This document shows, piece after piece, positions 19,243 to 28,364 of a stretch of DNA of 64,000 nt (positions are counted from its first letter, which is position 1; every line of letters begins with the position of its first letter). The notes below the pieces were generated by a model. It was not told the DNA's origin and made no database searches. It was given only the letters and a program-made list of their open reading frames with translations. The stretch spans positions 1 to 64,000 of the forward strand of contig JADGBT010000019.1 in the NCBI GenBank assembly GCA_015231375.1. The letters are read 5' to 3'. Made by a program: the position numbers and the translations under genes. The stretch comes from Magnetococcales bacterium. Its GTDB lineage: Bacteria > Pseudomonadota > Magnetococcia > Magnetococcales > Magnetaquicoccaceae.

Positions 19243-20910
19243 ATGAACACACCCAAACCTTCGGTTCAGGAAAAGATCGCCCGACTGCGGGCGACCTTCA
19301 TCGGGCAGTTGCCGGAACGGATCGCCGCAGCCCGCACGCTTCTCGCCCGTCTCAAGGCGCACCCCACGGATCCCGCCGTCATCGAGGAGATGCATCGTTT
19401 CTTTCACGGACTCAAAGGTACAGGCCGTTCCTTCGGACTGCATCAACTGGGGGTGGCCGCCTCCCAGGCGGAAAACTGGACCGCCCAACGCATCGAGTCC
19501 CAATCCGGGGCAATCGGCGCCGAATGGCTGGATCAACTGGAAAAATACCTCGACCTGATCGCCACGATGGCGGACAAACAGGAACAATACCAACCCGTAC
19601 CCCCGGAGGAGAGCCGCAGCGTCAGGGAAGAGTCGAATCCGGCGGATGGCATGGATCGTCGGGGTCGGGTGGTCTACATCTGCGACGACGACATGTTGAC
19701 CCTGGAACAGTTGGCCAGCCAACTGCGTTGTTTCGGGTTCAAGGCCATGACCTTCAACGATCCCCGCACCCTGCACGCCGCCGTGCTGAACCGTCGCCCG
19801 GACGCGGTGATCATGGACATCATGTTTCCCCAGGGCCACGAAGCCGGCACCGACGCCATGGCCACCTTGAAAGAGGAAATCGATCAAAACCTGCCGGTGA
19901 TCTTTCTCTCCGGGCGTTCCGATTTCGGCGCCCGTCTGGCGGCGGTGCGGGCCGGAGGGGAATCCTATTTTCACAAACCGGCGCGCGCCCTGGAACTGGT
20001 GGCCGCTCTCGACACCCTCACAGCCCAACAGCAATCCGATCCGTTCCGGATTTTAGTGGTGGACGACGAACCGGAAATCGCCCAATACCACGCCTTGATC
20101 CTGGAAGGGGCCGGCATGGTGACCCGGTGTCTGGCCGAACCGGCGCGCATTCTGGACGAGTTGCGGGATTTCCGTTCGGATCTGGTCTTGATGGACATGT
20201 ACATGCCCAGTTGCCACGGTCGGGATCTGGCGCGGGTGATCCGGCAGATCCCCGATCATGTGGGTCTGCCCATCGTGTTTCTTTCCGGAGAGACCGACCG
20301 GAAGAAACAGGACTCCGCCATGCGCATCGGAGCGGAAGGGTTCCTCACCAAGCCGGTGGCCCCGGATGATCTGGTCAACGCCGTGGCGGTGCGGGCCGAA
20401 CGCATGCGGGCGTTGCGCTCCCTCATGACCCGCGACAGCCTCACCGGACTGTTCAATCACACCACCACCTCCCAACTGCTGGAAAACGCCATCGCCTCGT
20501 TCCAGCGGGGCGGAGCGACCTTGTGTTTCGCCATGATCGACATCGACCGCTTCAAATCGGTCAACGACACCCATGGTCATCCGGTGGGAGATCAGGTGAT
20601 TCTGGCTTTGTCCCGGGTGCTGAGTCAGCGCTTGCGCAACTCCGACGTGGTGGGCCGCTATGGCGGGGAGGAGTTCGCGGTGATCCTCCACGAAACCTCC
20701 CTGGATCGGGCCGCCCGGCTGATCAACGAATTGCGCCTGGATTTCGGACGGGTGCAGTTTCATTCCGCCAAAGGCCATTTCTCCTGCACCTTCAGCGCCG
20801 GAATCGCCAGCGTCGCCCGGCACACCTCGCTGGAATCCCTGCGGGAAGCCGCCGACCGGGCGCTGTATCTGGCCAAGAACAACGGACGCAACCGGGTGGT
20901 GCTGGATTGA
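19243..20910 (+). CDS. Hpt-REC-REC-GGDEF diguanylate cyclase in the chemotaxis operon
   Basis: A 555-residue cytoplasmic protein. An Hpt domain has His55 (FFHGLKGTGRSFG). Two receivers follow (about 140-260 with MDIMFP, and about 270-385 with LMDMYMP). A C-terminal GGDEF domain (about 395-553) has the active-site GGEEF and an RNSD allosteric I-site five residues before it, so c-di-GMP synthesis with product inhibition is expected. The Hpt may receive phosphate from CheA-linked receivers and pass it to the two receivers, linking chemotaxis to c-di-GMP. ATG 19243 is preferred over TTG 19222 because GGAGAGG lies 12 bp upstream. Confidence 0.92.
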   Translation: MNTPKPSVQEKIARLRATFIGQLPERIAAARTLLARLKAHPTDPAVIEEMHRFFHGLKGTGRSFGLHQLGVAASQAENWTAQRIESQSGAIGAEWLDQLEKYLDLIATMADKQEQYQPVPPEESRSVREESNPADGMDRRGRVVYICDDDMLTLEQLASQLRCFGFKAMTFNDPRTLHAAVLNRRPDAVIMDIMFPQGHEAGTDAMATLKEEIDQNLPVIFLSGRSDFGARLAAVRAGGESYFHKPARALELVAALDTLTAQQQSDPFRILVVDDEPEIAQYHALILEGAGMVTRCLAEPARILDELRDFRSDLVLMDMYMPSCHGRDLARVIRQIPDHVGLPIVFLSGETDRKKQDSAMRIGAEGFLTKPVAPDDLVNAVAVRAERMRALRSLMTRDSLTGLFNHTTTSQLLENAIASFQRGGATLCFAMIDIDRFKSVNDTHGHPVGDQVILALSRVLSQRLRNSDVVGRYGGEEFAVILHETSLDRAARLINELRLDFGRVQFHSAKGHFSCTFSAGIASVARHTSLESLREAADRALYLAKNNGRNRVVLD

Positions 20911-20912
20911 CG

Positions 20913-21446
20913 ATGAATCCTGAATTCACGATGAATCCTGGAGTGACCCTGGATCAGATCATGGTGCAACGGGGTGAGAAACGCGCGGAGATCGTCGCCG
21001 TGGACGAACCGACGGTCAAGCTGGTGATCTTCGAGCTGTCCGGCACCCCCTTCGCGTTTTACGGAGAGAACGTCCGGGAGATCCTGGCGCGGGCGCGGGT
21101 GTTTTTCGTGCCCGGCTCTCCGGCCTCGATGGAAGGGGTGGTCAATGTGCGCGGCGACATCGAAACCGTGATCCGGCCGCAAAGCCTGTTGCGACTGCCG
21201 GAGTCGGATCCCGGCCCGTCTTCAACGATTCTGCTGGCCAAAGGGGATGGCGTGACCAGTGGCATCCGGGTGGACCGGGTGCTGGATGTGCTGGATATCC
21301 CCCGCAGCGCCATTCTGCCGATTCCTTCCACCCTTCCGGCCCACTGGAACACCCTGGCATTGGGGGTGGCGACCCTTGGCGGACAGGCGGTGACGCTGCT
21401 GGATGTCAACACCCTGCTCGGCGATTACGCCCGGGGTCTGGGATGA
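20913..21446 (+). CDS. cheW: CheW-like chemotaxis coupling protein
   Basis: A 177-residue CheW-fold adaptor that would bridge receptors and CheA. The fold is shown by VIFELSGTPFAFYGENVREIL, the central GSPASMEGVVNVRGDI motif and the C-terminal VATLGGQAVTLLDVNTLL. The start ATG follows the GGDEF stop by 2 bp. A second in-frame ATG at 20931 is possible because the first codons are a near-repeat (MNPEFTMNPG). Translation appears coupled on both sides of the gene. Confidence 0.92.
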   Translation: MNPEFTMNPGVTLDQIMVQRGEKRAEIVAVDEPTVKLVIFELSGTPFAFYGENVREILARARVFFVPGSPASMEGVVNVRGDIETVIRPQSLLRLPESDPGPSSTILLAKGDGVTSGIRVDRVLDVLDIPRSAILPIPSTLPAHWNTLALGVATLGGQAVTLLDVNTLLGDYARGLG

Positions 21447-21928
21447 TGAACAGCCCCGCGACCGCTCCGACACCACCAGCCACCAGCCCGACACCACCAG
21501 CCACCAGCCCGGCACCACCAGCCACCAGCCTGAATGTGGTGCTGTTCTCCCTGGGAAAATGGCGCGTGGGTCTGGAAGCCAAGCGGGTACGGGGGTGTCG
21601 TCTGGCCACCGGCGGAGAGGAAAAGAGACAACCCTGCCTGGATCTGGAAGAACGGCTGGGTCTCTCTGTGGATGCGGATGCGCCCGTGACGCAACGGATG
21701 CTCCTGGAAATCGTCCACCCGGATCACCCCCTGACGTGGCGGGTCGGCGGCCCCGTGGTGCTGCACGCCCTGCCGGTCGAAACCATCCATCCCCTGCCCC
21801 GACTGCTGGCCGCCCGCACCGCTCTTCCCGGTCTGCGCGCCCTGGCCTTGACGGATCACACCCCCGGCCAGGGAGATGGGCTGATTCTGTTGCTGGATGC
21901 GGATCGGATCCACGACAAGCGATCCTGA
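21443..21928 (+). CDS. Uncharacterised protein at the end of the chemotaxis operon, possibly a degenerate CheW
   Basis: A 161-residue protein overlapping cheW by four bases. It begins with a Pro/Thr/Ser-rich repeat (PTPPATS three times, residues about 9-29). The segment NVVLFSLGKWRVGLEAKRVRG then resembles the first strands of a CheW fold, and LILLLDADRI resembles the last. The central CheW signature (EGVVNVRG) is not recognisable. A divergent adaptor is one reading. No confident family assignment is made. Confidence 0.6.
   Translation: MMNSPATAPTPPATSPTPPATSPAPPATSLNVVLFSLGKWRVGLEAKRVRGCRLATGGEEKRQPCLDLEERLGLSVDADAPVTQRMLLEIVHPDHPLTWRVGGPVVLHALPVETIHPLPRLLAARTALPGLRALALTDHTPGQGDGLILLLDADRIHDKRS
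21467..21529 (+). repeat. Three tandem 21-bp repeats inside the CheW-like gene
   Basis: Three 21-bp units, ccgacaccaccagccaccag-c, at 21467, 21488 and 21509; the third has one change. They keep the reading frame and encode PTPPATS/PAPPATS. They probably arose by slippage and lengthen a flexible N-terminal tail. Confidence 0.95.
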
Positions 21929-21970
21929 GGCCATAAAACCGACGGACAAAAACGCTCCACCCGGCTGAAC

Positions 21971-23443
21971 TCACTCGGTCTGACGACCGTAGTGATCCTC
22001 GAAGCGCACGATATCATCCTCTCCGAGATAACTTCCAGACTGCACTTCGATGATTTCCAAGGGAATGGTGCCGGGATTGACCAGACGGTGGGTTTCGCCC
22101 AACGGGATGTAGGTGGATTGGTTTTCGGTCAACAAGATGACCTGATCCCCGCAGGTGATTTCGGCGGTACCGGTCACCACGATCCAATGTTCGGCCCGGT
22201 GGTGATGCTTTTGCAGACTCAAGCTCGCCTTGGGCTTGACCTGAATGCGCTTGACCTTGAAACGTCCCCCCTCGTCGATGCTGTCGTACCAGCCCCAGGG
22301 CCGATGCACCTTGCGATGCAGGGTATGCTCGTCCCGCTTGTCCCGGTTCAACGCCTGGACGATCTGCTTGACCTCCTGGCTGCGGGTTTTGTCGGCGACC
22401 AGTACCGCGTCCGGGGTTTCGATCACCACCAGATTGCGCACCCCCACCAACGTGACCAGACGACTGGTGGCCTGTACCAGGGTATCGTGACTGTCGGTGG
22501 TCAACACATCCCCCATCAGGGTATTGCCCTGGTCATCCTTGGGCAGCACGCTCCAAACCGCGTCCCAGGCTCCCAGATCGTTCCAGCCAGCGTTCAACGG
22601 CACCATCCGGATCGCAAAAGAGCTGCCGGGACACCGTTCCATCACCGCGTAATCCACGGATTCATTGGGAATGGCCGTGAATTCCGCCTTGCCGGGACGA
22701 ATGAAGCGGCTGTCGCGGGAACGCATATCCCAGGCAATCCGACTGGCGACGGCGATATCCGGACGAAAATGGTCAAGCGCCCGCATCCACACCGAAGCCT
22801 TGAGCACGAACATGCCCGCGTTCCAGAAATATCCCCCCGCGTCCAGATAGGCTTGCGCGGTGGCGGCATCGGGTTTTTCGACGAAACGGACCACCGGAAC
22901 CCCCGGCTCCGGGGTTGCGCCAGTCGGATCCAGGGTGGTTTGAATGTATCCATATCCGGTTTCCGGCCTGTCCGGGGTGATTCCCAGAATGACGACGCTC
23001 CCGCGCCCGGCTTCGCGGATCGCCTGTCGCAAGGTCCGGGTGAAAGCCGCCGCGTCGGTGATGGTCTGATCCGCCGGAGTCACCACCAGCACCGGATCGT
23101 TGCCCCCCTCCAGCGCGGCCAGGGCCGCCAGGGTGAGCGCCGGCGCGGTGTTGCGACCCACGGGTTCCAACAGCAGACTGGCGGACTCCACCCCGATCTC
23201 CCGCAACTGCTCCTGCACCAAAAAACGGTGCTCGTCATTGCTGACGATCAGCGGATCCGCCAAGACGAAATCCGGAGCCTCCAGTCCGGTCAAACGCTTC
23301 GCGGCCTGCTGAAACAGGCTTTCGTTGCCCACCAGGCAGAGAAACTGTTTGGGAAAACCCACCCGTGACAACGGCCACAGCCGGGTGCCCGAACCTCCGC
23401 AGAGGATGACGGGTTGAACAGCGCAGATGGTGGTGTGGGTCAT
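21971..23443 (-). CDS. manC: Mannose-1-phosphate guanylyltransferase / mannose-6-phosphate isomerase
   Basis: A 490-residue bifunctional enzyme that makes GDP-mannose for surface polysaccharides. The N-terminal nucleotidyltransferase has GGSGTRLWPLSR followed by FPKQF near residues 16-33. The C-terminal cupin isomerase (about 370-485) has the KVHRPWGWY motif and HHRAEHWIVV. Length matches the AlgA/XanB/ManC type II isomerase group. It lies 47 bp downstream of gspE on the same strand. Its glycan pathway is probably the one around 46-56 kb or elsewhere. Confidence 0.95.
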   Translation of the reverse strand: MTHTTICAVQPVILCGGSGTRLWPLSRVGFPKQFLCLVGNESLFQQAAKRLTGLEAPDFVLADPLIVSNDEHRFLVQEQLREIGVESASLLLEPVGRNTAPALTLAALAALEGGNDPVLVVTPADQTITDAAAFTRTLRQAIREAGRGSVVILGITPDRPETGYGYIQTTLDPTGATPEPGVPVVRFVEKPDAATAQAYLDAGGYFWNAGMFVLKASVWMRALDHFRPDIAVASRIAWDMRSRDSRFIRPGKAEFTAIPNESVDYAVMERCPGSSFAIRMVPLNAGWNDLGAWDAVWSVLPKDDQGNTLMGDVLTTDSHDTLVQATSRLVTLVGVRNLVVIETPDAVLVADKTRSQEVKQIVQALNRDKRDEHTLHRKVHRPWGWYDSIDEGGRFKVKRIQVKPKASLSLQKHHHRAEHWIVVTGTAEITCGDQVILLTENQSTYIPLGETHRLVNPGTIPLEIIEVQSGSYLGEDDIVRFEDHYGRQTE

Positions 23444-23490
23444 GCCCTTTTCCCTTCAGATGTCAACAAGGATGCGTCACAGCCTGAGAA

Positions 23491-25005
23491 TCAATCGTCG
23501 CGGGTGACACGCAGAATCTCTTCCAGGGTGGTGCGACCGGTGTGCAACAGCCGCAGACCATCGTCACGCAGGCTGGATGAAAAGGTGCGGGCATGGGCGG
23601 TGAGTTCCCGTTCTCCCGCACTGTCGTGAATCAGCCCTTTCAAGGTGTCGTCGATGGGGACCAGTTCGTAGATCCCTCCCCGCCCGGCAAATCCGCTGCC
23701 CAGACAGGCGTCACACCCCTTGGGTCGGTACAGCCTTTCGGGACAGGCGGACCAGGGACCACCCGTGATGGCCAGATCGTCCCACTCCTGATGCGAGACC
23801 GACCGGGGCTGCTTGCACTGTTCGCACAACAGCCGCACCAGACGCTGGGCCAGAACCGCCGCCAGACTGGAAGAGAGCAGATAAGGCTCCACGCCCATAT
23901 CCTTCAATCGGGCCATGGCCCCGATGGCGCTGTTGGTGTGCAGCGTGGACAGCACCATGTGACCCGTCAGGCTCGCCTGAACCGCGATGCGGGCGGTCTC
24001 CACATCCCGGATCTCTCCCACCATCACGATATCCGGATCCTGACGCAAAATGGCTCGCAAACCACGGGCAAAGGTCAGATCCACTTTGGTGTTGACATGG
24101 GTTTGACCGATTCCTTCCAGATCGTATTCGATGGGATCTTCCACGGTCATGATGTTGCGGCTGGTTTCGTTCAGACGCCGCAGCACCGCATACAGCGTGG
24201 TGGTCTTGCCCGAACCCGTGGGACCGGTCACCAGAATGATGCCGTTGGGTCGATGGATCAAACGATCCAGCGTGTCCCGCATGGCCGGAACCAGGCCCAG
24301 ATCCTCCAGGCTCAAGCGTCCGGCCTGCTTGTCCAGCAGACGCATCACCACCCGCTCCCCGTGCCCCGTGGGCAGGGTGGAGACCCGCACATCCACCGGT
24401 CGCCCGGCGATGCGCAACGAAATCCGTCCATCCTGGGGCAGACGTTTTTCGGCAATGTCCAACCGGGCCATCACCTTGACGCGCGAGGCGATCAGCGGCG
24501 CCAGGGCGCGTCGCGGCTCCAGAACCTTGCGCAACACCCCATCCACCCGGAATCGCACCGAAAGGCGATCCTCGTATGGCTCCAGATGGATATCCGAAGC
24601 CCCCTTCTTGACCGCCTCGGTCACCAGGGCGTTGATCAAACGGATGATGGGGGCGTCATCGGCGCTTTCGGCCAAATCCCGGGGTTCGCCGATTTGTTCG
24701 GCGGCCTGTTCCAGATCGAGGGTGTCGTCCAGAGACTCCATCTCCTCCATGGCCTGGGAGGAACCGGCCTCGAAGGTGCGACGCAACATGGCCTCGAACT
24801 CCGCCGGAGGCAATTCGGTCAGACACAACTCGCGCCGAAACCGACGGCGCAGCTCCAGCAACACCGACAACCGCAAATCCGGACGGTGGTGAATCCGCAC
24901 GCCTCCACCCTCCTCCACGCCGGTTACCAACGCGCCGTGACGTTTGGCAAAGGAGTAGGACAACGCCGGAAACTTGCCCCCGGAAGCGGCAGGATCAGTT
25001 GACAT
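23491..25005 (-). CDS. gspE: Type II secretion system ATPase GspE
   Basis: The cytoplasmic secretion ATPase that powers pseudopilus assembly, 504 residues from the chosen ATG. Walker A is GPTGSGKTTT, with an Asp box (EDPIEYDLEGIGQ), Walker B (VGEIRD) and a His box. A zinc-binding tetracysteine insert (CEQC ... CDAC) lies near residues 425-475. An N-terminal GspL-binding-type domain precedes it. The ATG at 25005 overlaps the gspD end by 11 bp. An upstream start at 25044 would overlap by 50 bp. No gspF follows. Confidence 0.94.
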   Translation of the reverse strand: MSTDPAASGGKFPALSYSFAKRHGALVTGVEEGGGVRIHHRPDLRLSVLLELRRRFRRELCLTELPPAEFEAMLRRTFEAGSSQAMEEMESLDDTLDLEQAAEQIGEPRDLAESADDAPIIRLINALVTEAVKKGASDIHLEPYEDRLSVRFRVDGVLRKVLEPRRALAPLIASRVKVMARLDIAEKRLPQDGRISLRIAGRPVDVRVSTLPTGHGERVVMRLLDKQAGRLSLEDLGLVPAMRDTLDRLIHRPNGIILVTGPTGSGKTTTLYAVLRRLNETSRNIMTVEDPIEYDLEGIGQTHVNTKVDLTFARGLRAILRQDPDIVMVGEIRDVETARIAVQASLTGHMVLSTLHTNSAIGAMARLKDMGVEPYLLSSSLAAVLAQRLVRLLCEQCKQPRSVSHQEWDDLAITGGPWSACPERLYRPKGCDACLGSGFAGRGGIYELVPIDDTLKGLIHDSAGERELTAHARTFSSSLRDDGLRLLHTGRTTLEEILRVTRDD

Positions 25006-27274
25006 GATCCCAGGTCGCGCGTTCCGGGTCAAAACGCGCCGCAATGCGGGGAGTGAGGCCGTTCAATTGCCGCAAGGCGCCGGGTTTGTTCCCCGGTTGA
25101 GGATCCTCGTCCGGGAATGTCGGCTGTCGCGCCGCAGGGGAACGGGCCGGTTTGGTCGGAGGCTTGGTCGGAGGTTTGGTCGGAGTCGTCTTGGCGGGCT
25201 TGCGGGGTTTGGTGGCGGTCTCCTCCTGGAGAGGGGCCGGGGCATCCAGGGTTTCGCCCCGCACCACCGGAGGCCGGGCGATGGGTCTGCCGGTTTCGTC
25301 GTCGCCGGAAGAACGGGCCGGGGCTTCCGGAACGTTCCGATCCAGTTTCAAACGCCCCATCTCCGGCAGCATCGGGGTTTCGCCTTCCAAGGTGACCACT
25401 CCCCGTCCCCGGGGAGCGAGGCGTTGCTGCTCGCGCATGGCGCGGTATTTCTCGTGGGTGAGTTGAATGCCGTCATCCCGGGTGCGCAAGATTGTCGGGC
25501 GCAAGAACACCATCAGATTGCGCTTTTCGTCCGAGGCGCCTTCGGCCTGAAACAGCGCCCCCAGCAGCGGAATATCCCCCAGCACCGGAACGCGTTGATT
25601 GCTCATCTGCCGCCCGGAGCGGATCAATCCACCCAGCACCAGAATTTGTTGATCATCCACCAGCACCGAGGTCTTGATGGTGCGATTGTCCGTATCGCGG
25701 TTGCCAAAAGCGTCGGTGTTGTTGGAGACTTCCGAGACATCCTGATGAATATCCATGCGCACCACATCCCCCTCGCTGATCTGGGGCTTGACCTTGAGGG
25801 TCAGGCCGACATTCTCGCGCGCGGTGGTGGTGAAGGGGTTGCCCCCCTGAATGGTGTTGGTCTGGCCCGTGGTCACGGAAATCTTGGTGCCGACCATGAT
25901 TTCCGCCTCTTCGTTGTCCAGGGTGACCACCGTGGGGGTGGAAAGCACGTTGTTGGAGCCATCGCTGTTCAAGGCGCGCAGCAGACCGGCGAAATTGTCG
26001 CCATTGGTGCCACCCACCAGCATTCCGGACACCCCGGCCAGACCGGCGGCCGTCGTCTCGGTGAACCCGCTGGCCAACACCCCGCCAAGCTGGATCAGAC
26101 TGGGATTGGCGCTGGAGAAACTGGTTCCGCCGATCACCCCCTTGTTGTCCCCCTTGCCTCCCAGGATGCCCCACTGCACCCCGAATTCCGCCGCCTTCTT
26201 GACCGACACCTCGACGATGATCGCCTCCACCTGCACCTGGGCCTGACGCACATCCAGACGACGGATCACATCCTGCATGGATTTGAGCAGATTGGCCGGG
26301 GCGGTGATCACCAGGGCGTTGGTGCCGTCGAAGGCCTGCACATTGACGATGCCGGCGGCGGCTTCGGGTTTTTTGTCTTTCTGGGTGTTCTTGATGTAAT
26401 CCTGCCCCATGGACATCAACACCTCGACCATTTTCTTGGCGTTGGCGTGGCGCAGGTTGATCACGCGGGTGTTGCCCGTGACCTCCACCGGGGTGTCCAG
26501 ATGGGTGATGATGGCCCGCAACCGCAAACGGGTCGCCTTGTCGCCGCCGAGCAGAATGCTGTTGGTGCGATCATCGGCCACCGCCGGTTGACGGGCGGTC
26601 TGACCGGCGGGAGCGGCCGGGGCGCCATGGCCTTGCTCCAGGGTGTTGAGCACGCGCGCCACCTCCGAAGCCGAGGCGTTTTCCAGCACGATCGTCTCCA
26701 CCTCCCCATCGTCCGGCAGATCCACCCGCTGGACGATCTGGGCCAACCGGTCGGTCACGTCGGCATGGTCGGAGACGATCAGCATGTTGCCGTCGTCATG
26801 GGAGGCCATGTGGGCCTTGGGGCTGGCCATGGGACGCAACGCCGCCAAAAGCTTGGCGGCGTTGACGTGTTTGAGCTTGAAAACCCGGGTGACCACCTCG
26901 CTGCCATCGCTGCCGTCACTGCCTTGGCTGCCTTCCCCGTGGCGCGCGGAGCCGCTGTATTTCATTTCCGTGTCGGGAATGATCTTGATGGCGCCATTGT
27001 CCGTGGGAACGGCGATGTAGCCGTGAACCTCCAGAATGGAGAGAAACATCCGGTAGAGATCTTTTTCGGTCATGGGTTTGGAGGAGATGACCGTGACCTT
27101 GCCCTTGATCTGGGGATCCAGAATGAAGTTGCGACCCGTGGCCTGGGCCACGGTTTCCACCAGGGTGGTCAGATCCGCCCCCTTGAGGTTGAGGGTCAAA
27201 TCCCCGGCCCACAGGGGCGCAGCCATCCACAAGGTGACCCCAACCAAGACCAATCGTGAAACCTGTAATAACAT
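24995..27274 (-). CDS. gspD: Type II secretion system secretin GspD
   Basis: The outer-membrane secretin, 759 residues with a Sec signal peptide (MLLQVSRLVLVGVTLWMAAPLWA) and no lipobox. N0 and N1-N3 ring-building domains run from about 26 to 360, and the secretin barrel from about 390 to 590, ending in VPVLGDIPLLGALF. A long basic, Pro/Lys-rich tail (about 600-759, with TKPP repeats) follows the barrel. Whether it acts as an S-domain is unclear. It lies between gspC and gspE in the usual order. Confidence 0.95.
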   Translation of the reverse strand: MLLQVSRLVLVGVTLWMAAPLWAGDLTLNLKGADLTTLVETVAQATGRNFILDPQIKGKVTVISSKPMTEKDLYRMFLSILEVHGYIAVPTDNGAIKIIPDTEMKYSGSARHGEGSQGSDGSDGSEVVTRVFKLKHVNAAKLLAALRPMASPKAHMASHDDGNMLIVSDHADVTDRLAQIVQRVDLPDDGEVETIVLENASASEVARVLNTLEQGHGAPAAPAGQTARQPAVADDRTNSILLGGDKATRLRLRAIITHLDTPVEVTGNTRVINLRHANAKKMVEVLMSMGQDYIKNTQKDKKPEAAAGIVNVQAFDGTNALVITAPANLLKSMQDVIRRLDVRQAQVQVEAIIVEVSVKKAAEFGVQWGILGGKGDNKGVIGGTSFSSANPSLIQLGGVLASGFTETTAAGLAGVSGMLVGGTNGDNFAGLLRALNSDGSNNVLSTPTVVTLDNEEAEIMVGTKISVTTGQTNTIQGGNPFTTTARENVGLTLKVKPQISEGDVVRMDIHQDVSEVSNNTDAFGNRDTDNRTIKTSVLVDDQQILVLGGLIRSGRQMSNQRVPVLGDIPLLGALFQAEGASDEKRNLMVFLRPTILRTRDDGIQLTHEKYRAMREQQRLAPRGRGVVTLEGETPMLPEMGRLKLDRNVPEAPARSSGDDETGRPIARPPVVRGETLDAPAPLQEETATKPRKPAKTTPTKPPTKPPTKPARSPAARQPTFPDEDPQPGNKPGALRQLNGLTPRIAARFDPERATWDHVN

Positions 27275-27320
27275 CGTACCGATGGTATCCCTTGAGGCCT
27301 GCTCTCTTGCATGGGCTCAT

Positions 27321-28283
27321 TCAAGACCCGAAGAGGTGTTGAACCGACATCGACTTGCCCCCGCGCAAAAAGGACAAACGCAGGGACTGACTCTTGCCCA
27401 AGGCGCCCAAGGCCTCCATGCCCTTCATGGGGGAGGTCAGTGACACGCCATTGGCCACCGTGATCACATCACCGGGCGCCAGACCCAGTTTTTCCAGCAA
27501 GCCCTCTTCGCTGCCCGGTTGCACGGCGTAACCGCCGAACACGCCATCCCGGCTCACCGGTGTGACCGCGATCTTGCCCAGCACCACATCCGGCTGGGTC
27601 TGAAACTGCTCCCGCAACTGACGCAAGATTCTGGCCGCTTCGCTCTCCGGTGTCTCTTTGGCCCCTGCCGCCGGTTTCGCATCCAACGAAACCACGCTCC
27701 GGGGCAGACGCAGGGTCTCGAAACGACCACTTTTTTCCAGGATGATCCGATCCGCCCGCACCGATACGATGCGCGCATCCCCCGGCAGTTTGTCTCCGAT
27801 GGCGAACATTTTCTCGCCCTCGGCGCCACCCCGCACCACGGCCCAGGAGCGCCCGTCCCCGCTGGTGGAAAGCACTCCGGTCAAAGCCAGTTGCAACTGG
27901 GTGTCCGGGGCGTCCTCCGGGACCGTTTCCCGTGGGGGGTGCGCTTTCGGTTCGAGCGTCGCCGGAGCCTCGCCGAAGGGACGCCAGTCGTTCCACACCG
28001 TCCGGGAACCGGTCTGCGTCGGGGTTCCGGAGAGCGCGTTCGGAGAGGTTGCCGGAACCGTGGAGGTCATCGACTCCGGCTCCGATCGAAGGATCCGCCA
28101 CGCATCATAAGCGATGGCGGGCAACAAGAGAAGATTCAACATCATCGCGATCCGGATTCCCGGTTTGGATTCCGGACCCGGACGGGATCGGAATCGGGAC
28201 AAAGGCGGGGGCGGAGACGAGGGGATCCCGGAAGGCTCCGATTGGGTCGAGGCTGTGCGTAGCGCCCGCAACACAACGCTCAC
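27321..28283 (-). CDS. gspC: Type II secretion system protein GspC
   Basis: An inner-membrane anchor that links the secretin to the inner-membrane platform, about 320 residues. A short cytoplasmic N-terminus is followed by one transmembrane helix (AMMLNLLLLPAIAYDAW), a periplasmic homology region binding GspD N0 (about 135-205) and a C-terminal PDZ domain (GYAVQPGSEEGLLEKLGLAPGD). I chose the GTG at 28283 because AGGAG lies 11 nt upstream. The longer frame to 28340 would run through the terminator hairpin. Confidence 0.88.
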   Translation of the reverse strand: MSVVLRALRTASTQSEPSGIPSSPPPPLSRFRSRPGPESKPGIRIAMMLNLLLLPAIAYDAWRILRSEPESMTSTVPATSPNALSGTPTQTGSRTVWNDWRPFGEAPATLEPKAHPPRETVPEDAPDTQLQLALTGVLSTSGDGRSWAVVRGGAEGEKMFAIGDKLPGDARIVSVRADRIILEKSGRFETLRLPRSVVSLDAKPAAGAKETPESEAARILRQLREQFQTQPDVVLGKIAVTPVSRDGVFGGYAVQPGSEEGLLEKLGLAPGDVITVANGVSLTSPMKGMEALGALGKSQSLRLSFLRGGKSMSVQHLFGS

Positions 28284-28302
28284 TTTAAGAGGTTCTCCTA
28301 TC

Positions 28303-28345
28303 TGAAAAAAGCAAAACCCCCGTGTGGCACGAGGCGACACGGGGG
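28303..28345 (-). terminator. Rho-independent terminator after dsrP
   Basis: A perfect 9-bp stem, CCCCCGTGT/ACACGGGGG (28317-28325 with 28337-28345), with an 11-nt loop. On the minus strand it is followed by TTTTGCTTTTTT. It begins about 20 bp after the dsrP stop at 28365, just before the gspC start region, and separates the two minus-strand operons. Confidence 0.88.
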
Positions 28346-28364
28346 AGGATGATCAGCAGGATCA

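Noticed and set aside
24974-27259. 761-residue + strand frame over gspD
   Set aside because: It is antisense to a clear secretin with no domain and heavy Gly/His bias.
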